A stretch of 64,000 nt of DNA, taken from [Eubacterium] saphenum (GTDB taxonomy: Bacteria > Bacillota > Clostridia > Peptostreptococcales > Anaerovoracaceae). A program made the position numbers and the translations under genes. Where the stretch lies: NCBI GenBank assembly GCA_004555725.1, contig SFHC01000001.1, positions 62,001 through 126,000 on the forward strand. The letters are read 5' to 3'. The notes beneath the pieces are model-generated. The model made no database searches. It was not told the origin of the DNA and saw only the letters and a program-made list of their open reading frames with translations. Of this stretch, positions 9,527 through 20,525 are shown one piece after another (position 1 is the first letter of the stretch; every line of letters starts with the position of its first letter).

Positions 9527-10937
9527 TACAAGTGAATTTAAAATCAGAATTAAATTAATCGGTGTAGAAAAGAAAGCGCTGATGCAGGAACTGATTGATG
9601 AGTTTCTGCCGCCGGAGAAGTATGATCTGGTCGATGAAATAGATCCGGATGAGGACTGCCTGAAGATCAATGAAAACAGAAGCGGTGACCGCGATGAAAT
9701 TAAGAGGGAAATTTTCCGCAAGCTGTCGGCGCTGACTGGTAAAAGGCCGGACTGGGGCATTCTTACCGGCGTTCGTCCGGTGAAGCTTGCCGGAGAGCTG
9801 ATGCATCAATACGGGGATCCGGAAAAAGTGCGCGGCATCTTCTTGAAGGACTACTTTTTGACAGAAGAAAAAGCGCGTCTCATCACCGATATGTATGCAT
9901 ATCAGCAGGAAAGCATGGGTGAGCCGGACCCGAAATCCATCGGGATTTACATCGGCATTCCGTTCTGCCCGACACGCTGCCTGTACTGTTCTTTTGCGTC
10001 TAATCAGGTTCCGGATAAGGAAATCGCAAGGTATCTTCCGGCTCTGATTCACGAAATCCGTTTTGTCGGAGAGAAAATGAAGGAACAGGGAATATATCCG
10101 GAGTCTGTCTATGTGGGCGGCGGAACGCCTACGACGCTGACGGCAGAACAGATGGACCAGATGCTTACAGAAGTTGAACAGAACTGGGACCTTTCGCATC
10201 TCCGGGAATTTTCTGTTGAGGCCGGAAGACCGGATACGATCACACTGGACAAACTAAAGGTGCTGAAAGCGCATCACGTGGGCAGAATCAGCATTAACCC
10301 GCAGTCGATGAAACAGAAGACGCTGGATATTATCGGGCGCAGCCATACGCCGGAAGAAATACGCGAGGCGTTCCAGGCAGCGGAATCTGTCGGCTTCCCT
10401 GTGGTAAACGCCGATCTGATCGCTGGACTTCCGGAGGAGCAGCCGGAGGACTTTGCAAGAACGCTGGAGGAGGTTCTCCATCTGGGCGCAAATAATATTA
10501 CGGTGCATACATTATCCGTGAAACGCGCGTCGAGACTGAAGGGAATTGACCAGGACTATCATTATAAGGTTGCGGATATCGTGCGGCAGATGCTGGATCA
10601 CAGCCGCTCTGTTCTGCGAGAGGAAGGCTTCCGTCCGTATTATCTGTACAGACAGAAGCACATGGCGGGGTATTTTGAGAATACCGGCTGGTCGCTTCCT
10701 GGAACGGAAGGCTTGTATAACACCCGCATTATGGATGAACACCAGAGCATACTGGCGCTCGGAGCGGGAGGTATTTCCAAACGCTATTATCCGTCTATGG
10801 ACAAGCTGGTCAGGGTCGCAAACGTCACCAATTATCAGCAGTACGTCGACCGGATTGATGAGATGTGTCAGAGGAAGGCGGATGGTTTCTTCACTTCCGA
10901 TGACGCGGCTGAAGAAGATATTAAGAATCTGGGGTAA
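9519..10937 (+). CDS. hemZ: coproporphyrinogen dehydrogenase-like radical SAM protein HemZ
   Basis: Radical SAM enzyme of the oxygen-independent coproporphyrinogen oxidase group; HemZ members are common in Clostridia even where heme is not obviously made, so the real substrate is uncertain. The Fe-S cluster motif FCPTRCLYC (CxxxCxxC) is near residues 150-158, followed by the GGGTPT glycine motif near 205. The start is TTG, supported by AAGGAG 10 bases upstream and by the 8-base overlap with the preceding hydrolase gene. An N-terminal domain of about 140 residues precedes the radical SAM core, as is typical for HemZ. Confidence 0.85.
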   Translation: MPDTSEFKIRIKLIGVEKKALMQELIDEFLPPEKYDLVDEIDPDEDCLKINENRSGDRDEIKREIFRKLSALTGKRPDWGILTGVRPVKLAGELMHQYGDPEKVRGIFLKDYFLTEEKARLITDMYAYQQESMGEPDPKSIGIYIGIPFCPTRCLYCSFASNQVPDKEIARYLPALIHEIRFVGEKMKEQGIYPESVYVGGGTPTTLTAEQMDQMLTEVEQNWDLSHLREFSVEAGRPDTITLDKLKVLKAHHVGRISINPQSMKQKTLDIIGRSHTPEEIREAFQAAESVGFPVVNADLIAGLPEEQPEDFARTLEEVLHLGANNITVHTLSVKRASRLKGIDQDYHYKVADIVRQMLDHSRSVLREEGFRPYYLYRQKHMAGYFENTGWSLPGTEGLYNTRIMDEHQSILALGAGGISKRYYPSMDKLVRVANVTNYQQYVDRIDEMCQRKADGFFTSDDAAEEDIKNLG

Positions 10938-10955
10938 AGAAGGAGAGTGGGAACA

Positions 10956-12221
10956 ATGCTGACGACAGCACCAAAAGGGACCAAGGACATTATGCCGGAA
11001 GAGATATACCGCTGGCATTTCGTCGAAGGAAAATTCCGCATGATGTGCGAGAATTACGGATACAAGGAGATCCGGACACCGGATTTTGAACATACAGAAC
11101 TGTTTTTAAGAGGCGTGGGCGGAACGACTGACATCGTACAGAAGGAGATGTACACGTTTAACGATCATGCCGGCAGAAGCATCACACTGAAACCGGAGGG
11201 AACATCGCCTGCCGTACGCGCGTTCACTGAGCATAAGACGTTCGCAAATGTGCAGCCGACCAAGCTCTGCTATGAGACGCCGTGCTTCCGATATGAAAAG
11301 CCGCAGGCAGGCCGTCTGCGTCAGTTCCACCAGTTCGGCATTGAAGTGTTCGGAACGCCGGATATGCTCGCTGACGCGGAAGTCATCTGTTTTGCTAAGG
11401 ATTTTCTGAACGAGATGGGCATTCGCAACGTTCAGCTTGAGATTAACAGCGTTGGGTGTCCGAACTGCCGTCCAAAATACAGAGAGGCGCTGAAGGATTT
11501 TCTGCGTCCGCACTACGATGAACTCTGCGACACCTGCAAGAGCCGTTTTGAGACTAATCCGATGCGCATCCTTGATTGTAAGTCGCCGGATGACCAGGCC
11601 ATTGTAAAAGATGCGCCGATGATGGTGGATTATCTCTGCGACGACTGTAAACAGGCTTTTGAAGATCTGAAGGCCAATCTTGACGCGATGGGAATTGAGT
11701 ATGTCGTCAATCCGAAGATTGTGCGCGGCCTCGATTACTACACCAAGACAGCATTTGAATTCGTTTCAACCGGAATCGGCGCACAGTCCACAGTCTGCGG
11801 CGGCGGCCGTTACGACCATCTGGTCGAGGAGATCGGCGGACCAGAAGTACCGGGCGTCGGATTTGGGCTCGGCATTGAGCGTCTCCTTCTTCTCATGGAT
11901 GAGAATGGATTCCAGTTCCCGGATCCGGAGCCGGTAGATGTGTTCATCGCGGTTATGGGAGATGAAGCCAAGAGAGAGGGCTTGCGCCTGATGCATGAGA
12001 TGCGCCTTGCCGGCCTGCATGCGGAGATGGATATTCTCTCCCGCAAGGTCAAGGGACAGTTTAAATATGCAGCTCGCCTGAACAGCCGTTTTACCGTAAT
12101 GATCGGTGAAGACGAGATCCAGAAGGGCGTCGTTCAGCTGAAAGATATGGACGCGCACGAGCAGCATGAGGTTCCACTTGACCAGCTGAAGGAGAAGGTC
12201 CGCGAACTGCTTGGAAAATAA
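10956..12221 (+). CDS. hisS: histidyl-tRNA synthetase
   Basis: Class II aminoacyl-tRNA synthetase charging tRNA-His. The N-terminus (APKGTKDIMPEE), motif 2 around CFRYEKPQAGRLRQFHQFG, the histidine-binding GLDYYTKTAFEF and motif 3 GVGFGLGIERLL are all present, and a C-terminal anticodon-binding domain completes about 421 residues. The ATG at 10956 is preferred over the upstream in-frame GTG at 10947, because AGGAG (10941-10945) has proper spacing only to the ATG. It follows hemZ by 18 bases and precedes aspS. Confidence 0.96.
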   Translation: MLTTAPKGTKDIMPEEIYRWHFVEGKFRMMCENYGYKEIRTPDFEHTELFLRGVGGTTDIVQKEMYTFNDHAGRSITLKPEGTSPAVRAFTEHKTFANVQPTKLCYETPCFRYEKPQAGRLRQFHQFGIEVFGTPDMLADAEVICFAKDFLNEMGIRNVQLEINSVGCPNCRPKYREALKDFLRPHYDELCDTCKSRFETNPMRILDCKSPDDQAIVKDAPMMVDYLCDDCKQAFEDLKANLDAMGIEYVVNPKIVRGLDYYTKTAFEFVSTGIGAQSTVCGGGRYDHLVEEIGGPEVPGVGFGLGIERLLLLMDENGFQFPDPEPVDVFIAVMGDEAKREGLRLMHEMRLAGLHAEMDILSRKVKGQFKYAARLNSRFTVMIGEDEIQKGVVQLKDMDAHEQHEVPLDQLKEKVRELLGK

Positions 12222-12328
12222 GCGGGTTTGGAAAAGAACTGCGCTTTATATAAAGTATCAATGATTGAGGAAATCCTGTTCCGCGGCAAATGCTGCGCGG
12301 CAGGTATACGTTATTTAGGAGTTTAGCA

Positions 12329-14101
<1,773 letters not shown>

Positions 14102-14103
14102 AT

Positions 14104-14718
14104 ATGAAAAAGAAACCGGCGGCCGTTCTGGGCGGAACGTTCAATCCGATACACCTCGGCCACCTTTCTATAGCAGAAACCGCAGCGCGGGAGCTGCAGA
14201 TGGATACGGTGTATCTGATGCCGGCGCATGTCAGTCCGTTTAAGCTGATGGATCTGCATGTGTCCGACCAGGACCGTCTGGCCATGGTGCGGGCGGCGGT
14301 GGAGACCCGTCCGCTTCTGCAGGTTATGGATTATGAAATAAAGAAACAGGGAATTTCCTATACGTGGGAAACTCTGGAGGAACTGTCCCGTCTTTATACA
14401 GACACAGAATTCTGGTTTATTGTCGGAGGAGATTCTTTTCTGCAGCTGGAATCGTGGCGTCACGGAGCGCAGATTCTCAGGAAATATGGCATTATCCTGA
14501 CCATCCGGCCCGGTATTTCAGAGGAATCCTGTCTGAAGGCAAAGAACAGATACGAAAATAACTACGGCGCGAGAATTGCCCTGGTGCATAATTCACCAAT
14601 GGATATTTCATCCACTGAAATCAGAAAGAAAGCTGCGCGGGGGGAATCTCTGAGCGGGCTCGTGCCGCCGGAGGTAGAGAAATACATATATGATCACGGA
14701 CTATATCGACAAGGATAA
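14104..14718 (+). CDS. nadD: nicotinate-nucleotide adenylyltransferase
   Basis: NAD biosynthesis: transfers AMP from ATP to nicotinate mononucleotide. The nucleotidyltransferase signature GGTFNPIHLGHL is at about residues 11-22 and the second motif ISSTEIRKK is near 166. Length of 204 residues is normal. It starts 2 bases after the aspS stop and overlaps the next gene by 29 bases. The order nadD-yqeK-rsfS is a widespread Firmicutes arrangement. Confidence 0.95.
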   Translation: MKKKPAAVLGGTFNPIHLGHLSIAETAARELQMDTVYLMPAHVSPFKLMDLHVSDQDRLAMVRAAVETRPLLQVMDYEIKKQGISYTWETLEELSRLYTDTEFWFIVGGDSFLQLESWRHGAQILRKYGIILTIRPGISEESCLKAKNRYENNYGARIALVHNSPMDISSTEIRKKAARGESLSGLVPPEVEKYIYDHGLYRQG

Positions 14719-15604
14719 AATCATACAGTATCTTGATGAACATTTATCGGAGAAACGCCGCCGCCATATACGCGGAGTTGTAGACACTGCTGTCCGCCTG
14801 GCAGAGCAGTACGGCGCAGACCCGGAAAAGGCGGAGGCAGGAGCGCTGTACCATGATATGTTCAAGGAGCGCGACCTGGATGACCTGATCGATTTCTACG
14901 GCCTTCCGCAGAAGTATAAGGGAAACCGGAACCTGGCGCACAGCAAAGTCGCTGCTGCCGCCATGGAAAAAGATTTCCATGTTGCGGACCGGGATCTGAT
15001 CAATGCCGTCAGCTATCATACGACCGGACGTCCGGCGATGTCACTGCTGGAGAAGATTCTGTTTCTGGCGGACGCGATCGAACCGTCCAGAGATTATCCG
15101 GGAGTTGACGAAGCCAGAAGACTGGCGTATAAAGATATTGACAGAGCTTGTCTGTATTCTCTGAGCCGGTCAGTGGAATATGTCCGTTCGCAGGGGAAAT
15201 ATCTGGATGAAGATACGCTGCATGCCAGAGATTACTATAGAAACCAGTTAAAGGAGAGGAAAATGGACAGCAGAACCTTAGCGATTGAAGCAGCGAAGGC
15301 GATGGACGCCAAGCTGGGAATTGACGTTGTGATTATCGATGTGGCGGAACGCTCTTCATTCACAGATTATCTGGTCGTGGCCAGCGGCAGTTCCGAGCGC
15401 CAGGCAGAGGCGCTTGCTGACGCGGCAGAGGACCGCCTTGCTGAGCTGGACGTTTTGTCCCTGAGCACAGAAGGAAGAAGAAATACGGGATGGATTCTCG
15501 TGGATTTCGGTGATATTGTCGTAAACGTATTTACAGAAGAGATGCGTGCGAAATATAATATTGAAGGGGTCTGGGGAGACTGTGACCTCGTGGATTGGAA
15601 GTAG
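14690..15604 (+). CDS. YqeK HD-domain phosphohydrolase fused to ribosomal silencing factor RsfS
   Basis: One uninterrupted frame covers two genes that are normally separate. Residues 1-190 are YqeK, an HD-superfamily hydrolase (diadenosine tetraphosphatase activity known for the family), with H..., YHDM near 48 and LADAIEPSRD near 127. From residue 192 onward is RsfS (DUF143), which binds ribosomal protein L14 and blocks subunit joining; TDYLVVASGSSERQ and GWILVDFGDIVVNVF are its hallmarks. The junction reads NQLKERK-MDSRTL with no stop codon. A strong Shine-Dalgarno lies inside the junction, so RsfS may also be made alone. The YqeK start overlaps nadD by 29 bases. Confidence 0.9.
   Translation: MITDYIDKDKIIQYLDEHLSEKRRRHIRGVVDTAVRLAEQYGADPEKAEAGALYHDMFKERDLDDLIDFYGLPQKYKGNRNLAHSKVAAAAMEKDFHVADRDLINAVSYHTTGRPAMSLLEKILFLADAIEPSRDYPGVDEARRLAYKDIDRACLYSLSRSVEYVRSQGKYLDEDTLHARDYYRNQLKERKMDSRTLAIEAAKAMDAKLGIDVVIIDVAERSSFTDYLVVASGSSERQAEALADAAEDRLAELDVLSLSTEGRRNTGWILVDFGDIVVNVFTEEMRAKYNIEGVWGDCDLVDWK
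15251..15265 (+). promoter_or_regulatory. rsfS: internal ribosome binding site and ATG for stand-alone RsfS
   Basis: AAGGAGAGG at 15251-15259 precedes an in-frame ATG at 15263 that matches the usual N-terminus of RsfS proteins. Translation from here would give a 113-residue normal-sized RsfS (15263-15604) in addition to the fusion. The short spacing is slightly tight but workable. Confidence 0.6.
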
Positions 15605-15631
15605 TTGTTGTTTTACAGGGGAAAAGAAGAC

Positions 15632-18118
15632 ATGGAAGAAAAGTACAATTTTAGTGAGATCGAGAAAAAATGGCAGAAGTACTGGGAGGAGAATAAGTCC
15701 TTCAAGGTAACGGAGGATCCGGAGAAAGAAAAGTTCTATGACCTGGAAATGTTCCCGTATCCGTCCGGAAAGCTGCACATGGGACACGTCAGAAACTATT
15801 CCATCGGAGATGTCATCGCCCGTTTTAAGACGATGCAGGGATTTAACGTGCTTCATGTCATGGGCTTTGACTCTTTTGGCCTGCCTGCAGAGAACGCGGC
15901 GATCAAACATGGAATTGCTCCGGCAAAATGGACCTGGGACAATATTCATGAGATGGAAGATGAGCTGCGCCGTCTCGGACTCTCTTACGACTGGGACCGC
16001 GAGGTACAGACTTGCAGCCCGGAATACTATAAATGGATGCAGTGGATCTTTATTCAGTTCTATAATAAAGGTCTTGCATATAAAAAAGAAAACCCGGTGA
16101 ACTGGTGTCCAAGCTGCCAGACCGTACTGGCAAATGAGCAGGTTGTGGATGGCTGCTGTGAGCGCTGCCATACGCCTGTAACCAAGAAGGATCTGTCGCA
16201 GTGGTATCTGCGCATTACGGATTACGCGGACAGACTTCTGGATAACCTGGACAATCTCCCGGGATGGCCGAACAAGGTTAAAGTCATGCAGCGCAACTGG
16301 ATCGGAAGATCCGTCGGCGCAGAGATCGAGTTTAAGATCGTTGATTCTGAAAAGTCGCTGAAAGTATTCACAACGCGCGCAGACACCTTATTCGGAGCGA
16401 CATTCATGGTAATGTCACCGGAGCACCCGTACCTGATGGAGCTGGTAAAGGGCAGCGAATATGAGAAACCGGTGAATGAATATGTCGAGGAAGTCAAGCA
16501 CCTGAATGACATTGAGCGTACGTCCACCACACGCGAGAAGACAGGTGTATTTATCGGACGCTATGCAGTGAATCCGGTAAATGGAAAACAGATTCCGATC
16601 TATATTTCCGATTATGTACTGATGAGCTACGGAACGGGCGCAATTATGGCTGTACCGGCTCATGACCAGAGAGACTTCGATTTTGCAAAGAAATTCGGTC
16701 TGGACATTATTCCGGTTGTCGACAGCGATGATCCGGAAATCGATGTGCACCATCTGACCAAGGCGTTTGACGCGGAGGGTACGATGATCAATTCCGGTCA
16801 GTTCGACGGCATGAATAACCGCGAAGCGATCGGCAAAATGATCGACTGGCTGGACAGCGAAGGAATCGGAAAGAAGACGGTCAACTACAAGCTCCGCGAC
16901 TGGCTGATCTCCAGACAGAGATACTGGGGAACGCCGATCCCGATGATTTACTGCGACGACTGCGGATGGGTTCCTGAAAAAGAAGAAAACCTGCCGGTTC
17001 TGCTCCCTGAGGATGTAGAATTCACCGGAAAGGGAGAGTCCCCGATCACAACCTCTAAGTCGTTCGTAGAGTGCACTTGCCCGCGCTGCGGAAAGAAAGC
17101 GAGACGTGAAGTCGACACCATGGATACCTTCCTGGATTCATCCTGGTATTATCTGCGCTACACCGATCCGCGCAACGACAAAAAAGCATGGGACAAGGAG
17201 AAAGCGGATTACTGGATGAATGTTGACCAGTATATCGGAGGCGTTGAGCACGCGATTCTGCACTTGATGTACGCGCGTTTCTTCATGATGGCGCTCTATG
17301 ACCTGGGACTGGTCAGCGAGGAAGAGCCGTTCCGCAATCTGCTCACACAGGGAATGGTTAACAAGGCCGATGAGAACGGTGTGTTCAAGAAGATGAGTAA
17401 ATCCGTCGGCAACGTAGTCAGCCCGGAGGAGATCCTGAAAAAGTACGGCGCAGATACAGCGAGACTGTTCATCCTGTTTGCCGCGCCTCCGGAGAGAGAG
17501 TTGGACTGGTCCGATGAAGGAGTGGACGGAAGCTACCGTTTCCTGAACCGTGTATGGAGACTCGTCTATGAATTTGTGACGGGCAGCACGGATAAGGATG
17601 CGCCGGTTGAGGTGAAGTCAGATCTCGACAAGAACTTAAACTATGTATTGAATACGACGATTAAAAAAGTGACCGATGACATCAGCAAGCGTTATAACTT
17701 CAACACTGCTATCAGCTCCATCATGGAATTGGTCAATGAGCTTTACAAGGATAAGGATCAGAAGGATCTGAACCCGGGTCTGTATGCAGAGGCGGTCAAG
17801 ACGGTTGTCGTACTGCTGTCGCCGTTCACCCCGCATATCTGTGAAGAAATGTGGCAGGATTTAGGCGGTGCAGATACGCTGACACATCATCCATGGCCGT
17901 CCTACGATGAGAAAGCGCTGGTCAAGGATGAGGTTGAGGTTGTTGTTCAGCTGAATGGCAAGGTAAAGGCCAGAATCAGCGTTGCAAGCGGACTCTCCAG
18001 AGATAAGCTTGCTGAGCAGGTTCAGCAGGATGAGCGGGTTCAGAAGCTTCTTGAAGGCAGAGAGATCGTGAAGACCATTGCGGTTCCGAATCGACTTGTA
18101 AACTTTGTCGTCAAGTAG
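15632..18118 (+). CDS. leuS: leucyl-tRNA synthetase
   Basis: Class I synthetase for tRNA-Leu, about 828 residues. It has the HIGH-type motif in YPSGKLHMGHVRNYS near residue 45, zinc-ligand cysteines (CPSC and CCERC near 160-180), an editing domain with DYVLMSYGTGAIMAVPAHDQRD, and KMSKS near 590 (KKMSKSVGNVVSP). The start at 15632 gives the usual N-terminus (NFSEIEKKWQKYW); an in-frame TTG at 15605 is unlikely. Two tRNA-Leu genes that it would charge are in the same window. Confidence 0.97.
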   Translation: MEEKYNFSEIEKKWQKYWEENKSFKVTEDPEKEKFYDLEMFPYPSGKLHMGHVRNYSIGDVIARFKTMQGFNVLHVMGFDSFGLPAENAAIKHGIAPAKWTWDNIHEMEDELRRLGLSYDWDREVQTCSPEYYKWMQWIFIQFYNKGLAYKKENPVNWCPSCQTVLANEQVVDGCCERCHTPVTKKDLSQWYLRITDYADRLLDNLDNLPGWPNKVKVMQRNWIGRSVGAEIEFKIVDSEKSLKVFTTRADTLFGATFMVMSPEHPYLMELVKGSEYEKPVNEYVEEVKHLNDIERTSTTREKTGVFIGRYAVNPVNGKQIPIYISDYVLMSYGTGAIMAVPAHDQRDFDFAKKFGLDIIPVVDSDDPEIDVHHLTKAFDAEGTMINSGQFDGMNNREAIGKMIDWLDSEGIGKKTVNYKLRDWLISRQRYWGTPIPMIYCDDCGWVPEKEENLPVLLPEDVEFTGKGESPITTSKSFVECTCPRCGKKARREVDTMDTFLDSSWYYLRYTDPRNDKKAWDKEKADYWMNVDQYIGGVEHAILHLMYARFFMMALYDLGLVSEEEPFRNLLTQGMVNKADENGVFKKMSKSVGNVVSPEEILKKYGADTARLFILFAAPPERELDWSDEGVDGSYRFLNRVWRLVYEFVTGSTDKDAPVEVKSDLDKNLNYVLNTTIKKVTDDISKRYNFNTAISSIMELVNELYKDKDQKDLNPGLYAEAVKTVVVLLSPFTPHICEEMWQDLGGADTLTHHPWPSYDEKALVKDEVEVVVQLNGKVKARISVASGLSRDKLAEQVQQDERVQKLLEGREIVKTIAVPNRLVNFVVK

Positions 18119-18128
18119 AGAGGACCTA

Positions 18129-20027
18129 ATGAGAGAGAATAACAAGAACAATGCCCAGGAAAAGAACACCAGGGCAAGAAGAAGCGGCCAGAAGAATCAT
18201 TCTTCTGACCGCCGCTCTGCAAACCGCAGGAGCGGCGATGTAAAGAGACCTGAAGCGCCGACAGAAAAGCTCGGACGTGAGCTCGGGCTGAAGCCGAAGG
18301 TGCAGCCGGCTCGCCACACAGGAAGCGTGCACCGCGGAATAAAGACCCGAAATGACGGCCGTCCGCGTAAAAAACCGGAAAGCATGAAAATCTTCCCGAT
18401 CGGAGGACTGGATGAGATCGGAAAGAATATGACGCTGCTGGAGTATAAGGATCAGATCCTGATCATTGACTGCGGAATGTCGTTTCCGGACGACAGCATG
18501 TACGGAATCGATGTCGTCATCCCGGACTTCAGCTATGTCGTCAAGAATGCGTCTAAGGTAAAAGGACTGATCATCACCCACGGCCATGAGGATCATATCG
18601 GAGGCGTGCCGTATCTGCTGAAGCAGATCAATGTTCCGATTTACGGAACACCGCTTTCTCTGGGACTGATCAGAAATAAGCTGGATGAACACGGCATCAG
18701 AGGCAACCTGAACGTCATTCATGCCGGGGACACCTTTCGCGTAGGCGCGTTCGAGATCGAAGCGATTCACACGACGCATTCCATCGCAGATGCTGTTTGC
18801 TACTGCATTACGACGCCGGCAGCCAGAATCTTCCATACAGGAGACTTTAAAATTGACTACACGCCGGTAGATGCGGACCCGATTGATTTCGGAAGACTCG
18901 CGGAAATCGGAGATTCCGGCGTTGATCTGATGCTCTGCGACTCCACCAACGCCGTACGAGCCGGGTTTACCAGATCGGAGCGGGTTGTAGGGGAGTCCCT
19001 TGACGGAATCTTCCGCGAGGCAGAAAACCGTATCATCATTGCGACCTTCTCCTCCAACGTCAACCGAATCCAGAAGATCATCGAGCTTTCCGTGAAGTAT
19101 GGCAGAAAATTTGCCGTGTCCGGACGAAGCATGGATAATGTAGTGAAGCTGGCGATGGAACTCGGGTATCTGAAGTTTCCGCCGGGGTCTTATGTGGAAC
19201 TGAATCAGACCAGAGGAATCCCGGACAGCAAGCTGACGATTATCACGACCGGAAGCCAGGGAGAACCGCTCTCCGCGCTGGCCAGAATGGCCGCGGATGA
19301 GCACAGAAATGTGAAACTGAAGAAGGGCGACACCGTCATTCTGTCTTCCACACCGGTCCCGGGAAATGAGAAATCCGTATCCCGCGTCGTCAATCAGCTG
19401 TATCAGAAGCAGGTTCACGTCATCTATAATGAGAACGCAGATATTCACGTTTCCGGACATGCCTGCCAGGAGGATCTGAAGCTCATGCATTCACTGATCC
19501 GCCCTAAATTCTTTATGCCTGTTCACGGAGAACACAGACACCTGATTATCCACAGGCAGCTTGCCGAGCAGCTGGGAGAAAAGAAGGATCATATCTTTAT
19601 CCTGAGCAACGGCGACCAGCTGACCCTGACCAAGAAGAGGGCGATCAAGTTCAAGAACGTCGTCCCGGCAGAGGATATTATGGTCGACGGACTTGGTGTA
19701 GGCGATGTCGGAAACATCGTTCTGAAGGACCGTCAGCTCCTGTCTGAATCAGGACTGATTCTGGTCGTTGCGGGCGTGGATACGGCAAGCGGAACATTGG
19801 TATCCGGTCCGGAAATCGTATCCAGAGGATTCGTCTATGTCAAGGAAAACGAGGGATTGATTGCAGAATCCAGGAAAGTCGCACAGAATGCGATTGAAAA
19901 GAGCCTTTCCGGAGGATTCCAGGACTGGAACAGCCTGAAGAATGACGTCCGCGATGATCTGCGGCGCTTCATCTTCCAGAAGACGCGCAGAAGTCCGCTG
20001 ATTCTTCCTGTATTTCTGCAGATTTAA
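18129..20027 (+). CDS. rnj: ribonuclease J
   Basis: 5'-3' exonuclease and endonuclease in RNA decay and maturation. A basic, low-complexity N-terminal extension of about 85 residues (Asn, Arg, Ser and Lys rich) precedes the metallo-beta-lactamase core, which starts at MKIFPIGGLDEIGKN. The zinc motif is THGHEDHIGG near residue 153, and the beta-CASP domain includes the SGHACQEDLK and FMPVHGEHRH segments. The end (QKTRRSPLILPV) is the normal C-terminal fold. The ATG at 18129 follows AGAGAGGA; an upstream in-frame TTG is inside leuS. The extension is longer than in Bacillus RNase J1 and may bind RNA or partners. Confidence 0.93.
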   Translation: MRENNKNNAQEKNTRARRSGQKNHSSDRRSANRRSGDVKRPEAPTEKLGRELGLKPKVQPARHTGSVHRGIKTRNDGRPRKKPESMKIFPIGGLDEIGKNMTLLEYKDQILIIDCGMSFPDDSMYGIDVVIPDFSYVVKNASKVKGLIITHGHEDHIGGVPYLLKQINVPIYGTPLSLGLIRNKLDEHGIRGNLNVIHAGDTFRVGAFEIEAIHTTHSIADAVCYCITTPAARIFHTGDFKIDYTPVDADPIDFGRLAEIGDSGVDLMLCDSTNAVRAGFTRSERVVGESLDGIFREAENRIIIATFSSNVNRIQKIIELSVKYGRKFAVSGRSMDNVVKLAMELGYLKFPPGSYVELNQTRGIPDSKLTIITTGSQGEPLSALARMAADEHRNVKLKKGDTVILSSTPVPGNEKSVSRVVNQLYQKQVHVIYNENADIHVSGHACQEDLKLMHSLIRPKFFMPVHGEHRHLIIHRQLAEQLGEKKDHIFILSNGDQLTLTKKRAIKFKNVVPAEDIMVDGLGVGDVGNIVLKDRQLLSESGLILVVAGVDTASGTLVSGPEIVSRGFVYVKENEGLIAESRKVAQNAIEKSLSGGFQDWNSLKNDVRDDLRRFIFQKTRRSPLILPVFLQI

Positions 20028-20038
20028 CGGAGGCATAA

Positions 20039-20401
20039 ATGAACGTATACGATCAGGCTCACGGGCTTGCCCAGGCCATTAAAGAATCCGAAGAATTCAA
20101 GCAGTACGACCAGATGCAGAAGCTGGTCGACTCTGATCCGCAGCTGTCCGATATGGTGAAACAGCTCCAGGATCTCCAGATCCGCCAGCAGACCATGCAG
20201 ATGTCCGGAGAACAGGTTTCGCCGGAAATGATGCAGGATATTCAGCGCATTTCCGCTATGATGATGGCCAATCCGGCTGCGGCGCAGTATATGCAGACAG
20301 CGATGCGTTTTTCGCTGATGATGGCCGATGTCTATAAGATCATCGGAGAAGCGGTGGGCATGGATATGTCCCAGCTTCCGGATATGGTGAAAAACATGTA
20401 G
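20039..20401 (+). CDS. YlbF/YmcA-family regulatory protein
   Basis: Small helical protein of 120 residues, rich in Gln and Met, matching the YlbF/YmcA (Com_YlbF) family: an N-terminal AxxLAQAIKESEEF-like helix, a central KQLQDLQIRQQ segment and MRFSLMMADVYKIIGEAVG near the end. In Bacillus, relatives form a complex that steers RNase Y in mRNA processing. Here it lies 11 bases after the RNase J gene, so a role in RNA turnover fits the context, though that is an inference. Confidence 0.75.
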   Translation: MNVYDQAHGLAQAIKESEEFKQYDQMQKLVDSDPQLSDMVKQLQDLQIRQQTMQMSGEQVSPEMMQDIQRISAMMMANPAAAQYMQTAMRFSLMMADVYKIIGEAVGMDMSQLPDMVKNM

Positions 20402-20459
20402 TTTTCTGCTTTTCTGCCTGAAAAGAACAGAAAACTGACGGAAGTCAAAGGCCTGGATG

Positions 20460-20487
20460 TTGCAAATCACCGTATTTCTGATATAAT
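20460..20487 (+). promoter_or_regulatory. promoter for efp with extended -10
   Basis: TTGCAA is followed after 16 bases by TATAAT, with a TG one base before the -10 (TGATATAAT). It lies 38 bases upstream of the efp ATG and separates efp from the upstream operon. Confidence 0.75.
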
Positions 20488-20525
20488 ATATTAGATTTAC
20501 TAAAAAAAATAGGGAGTGAAAACCA

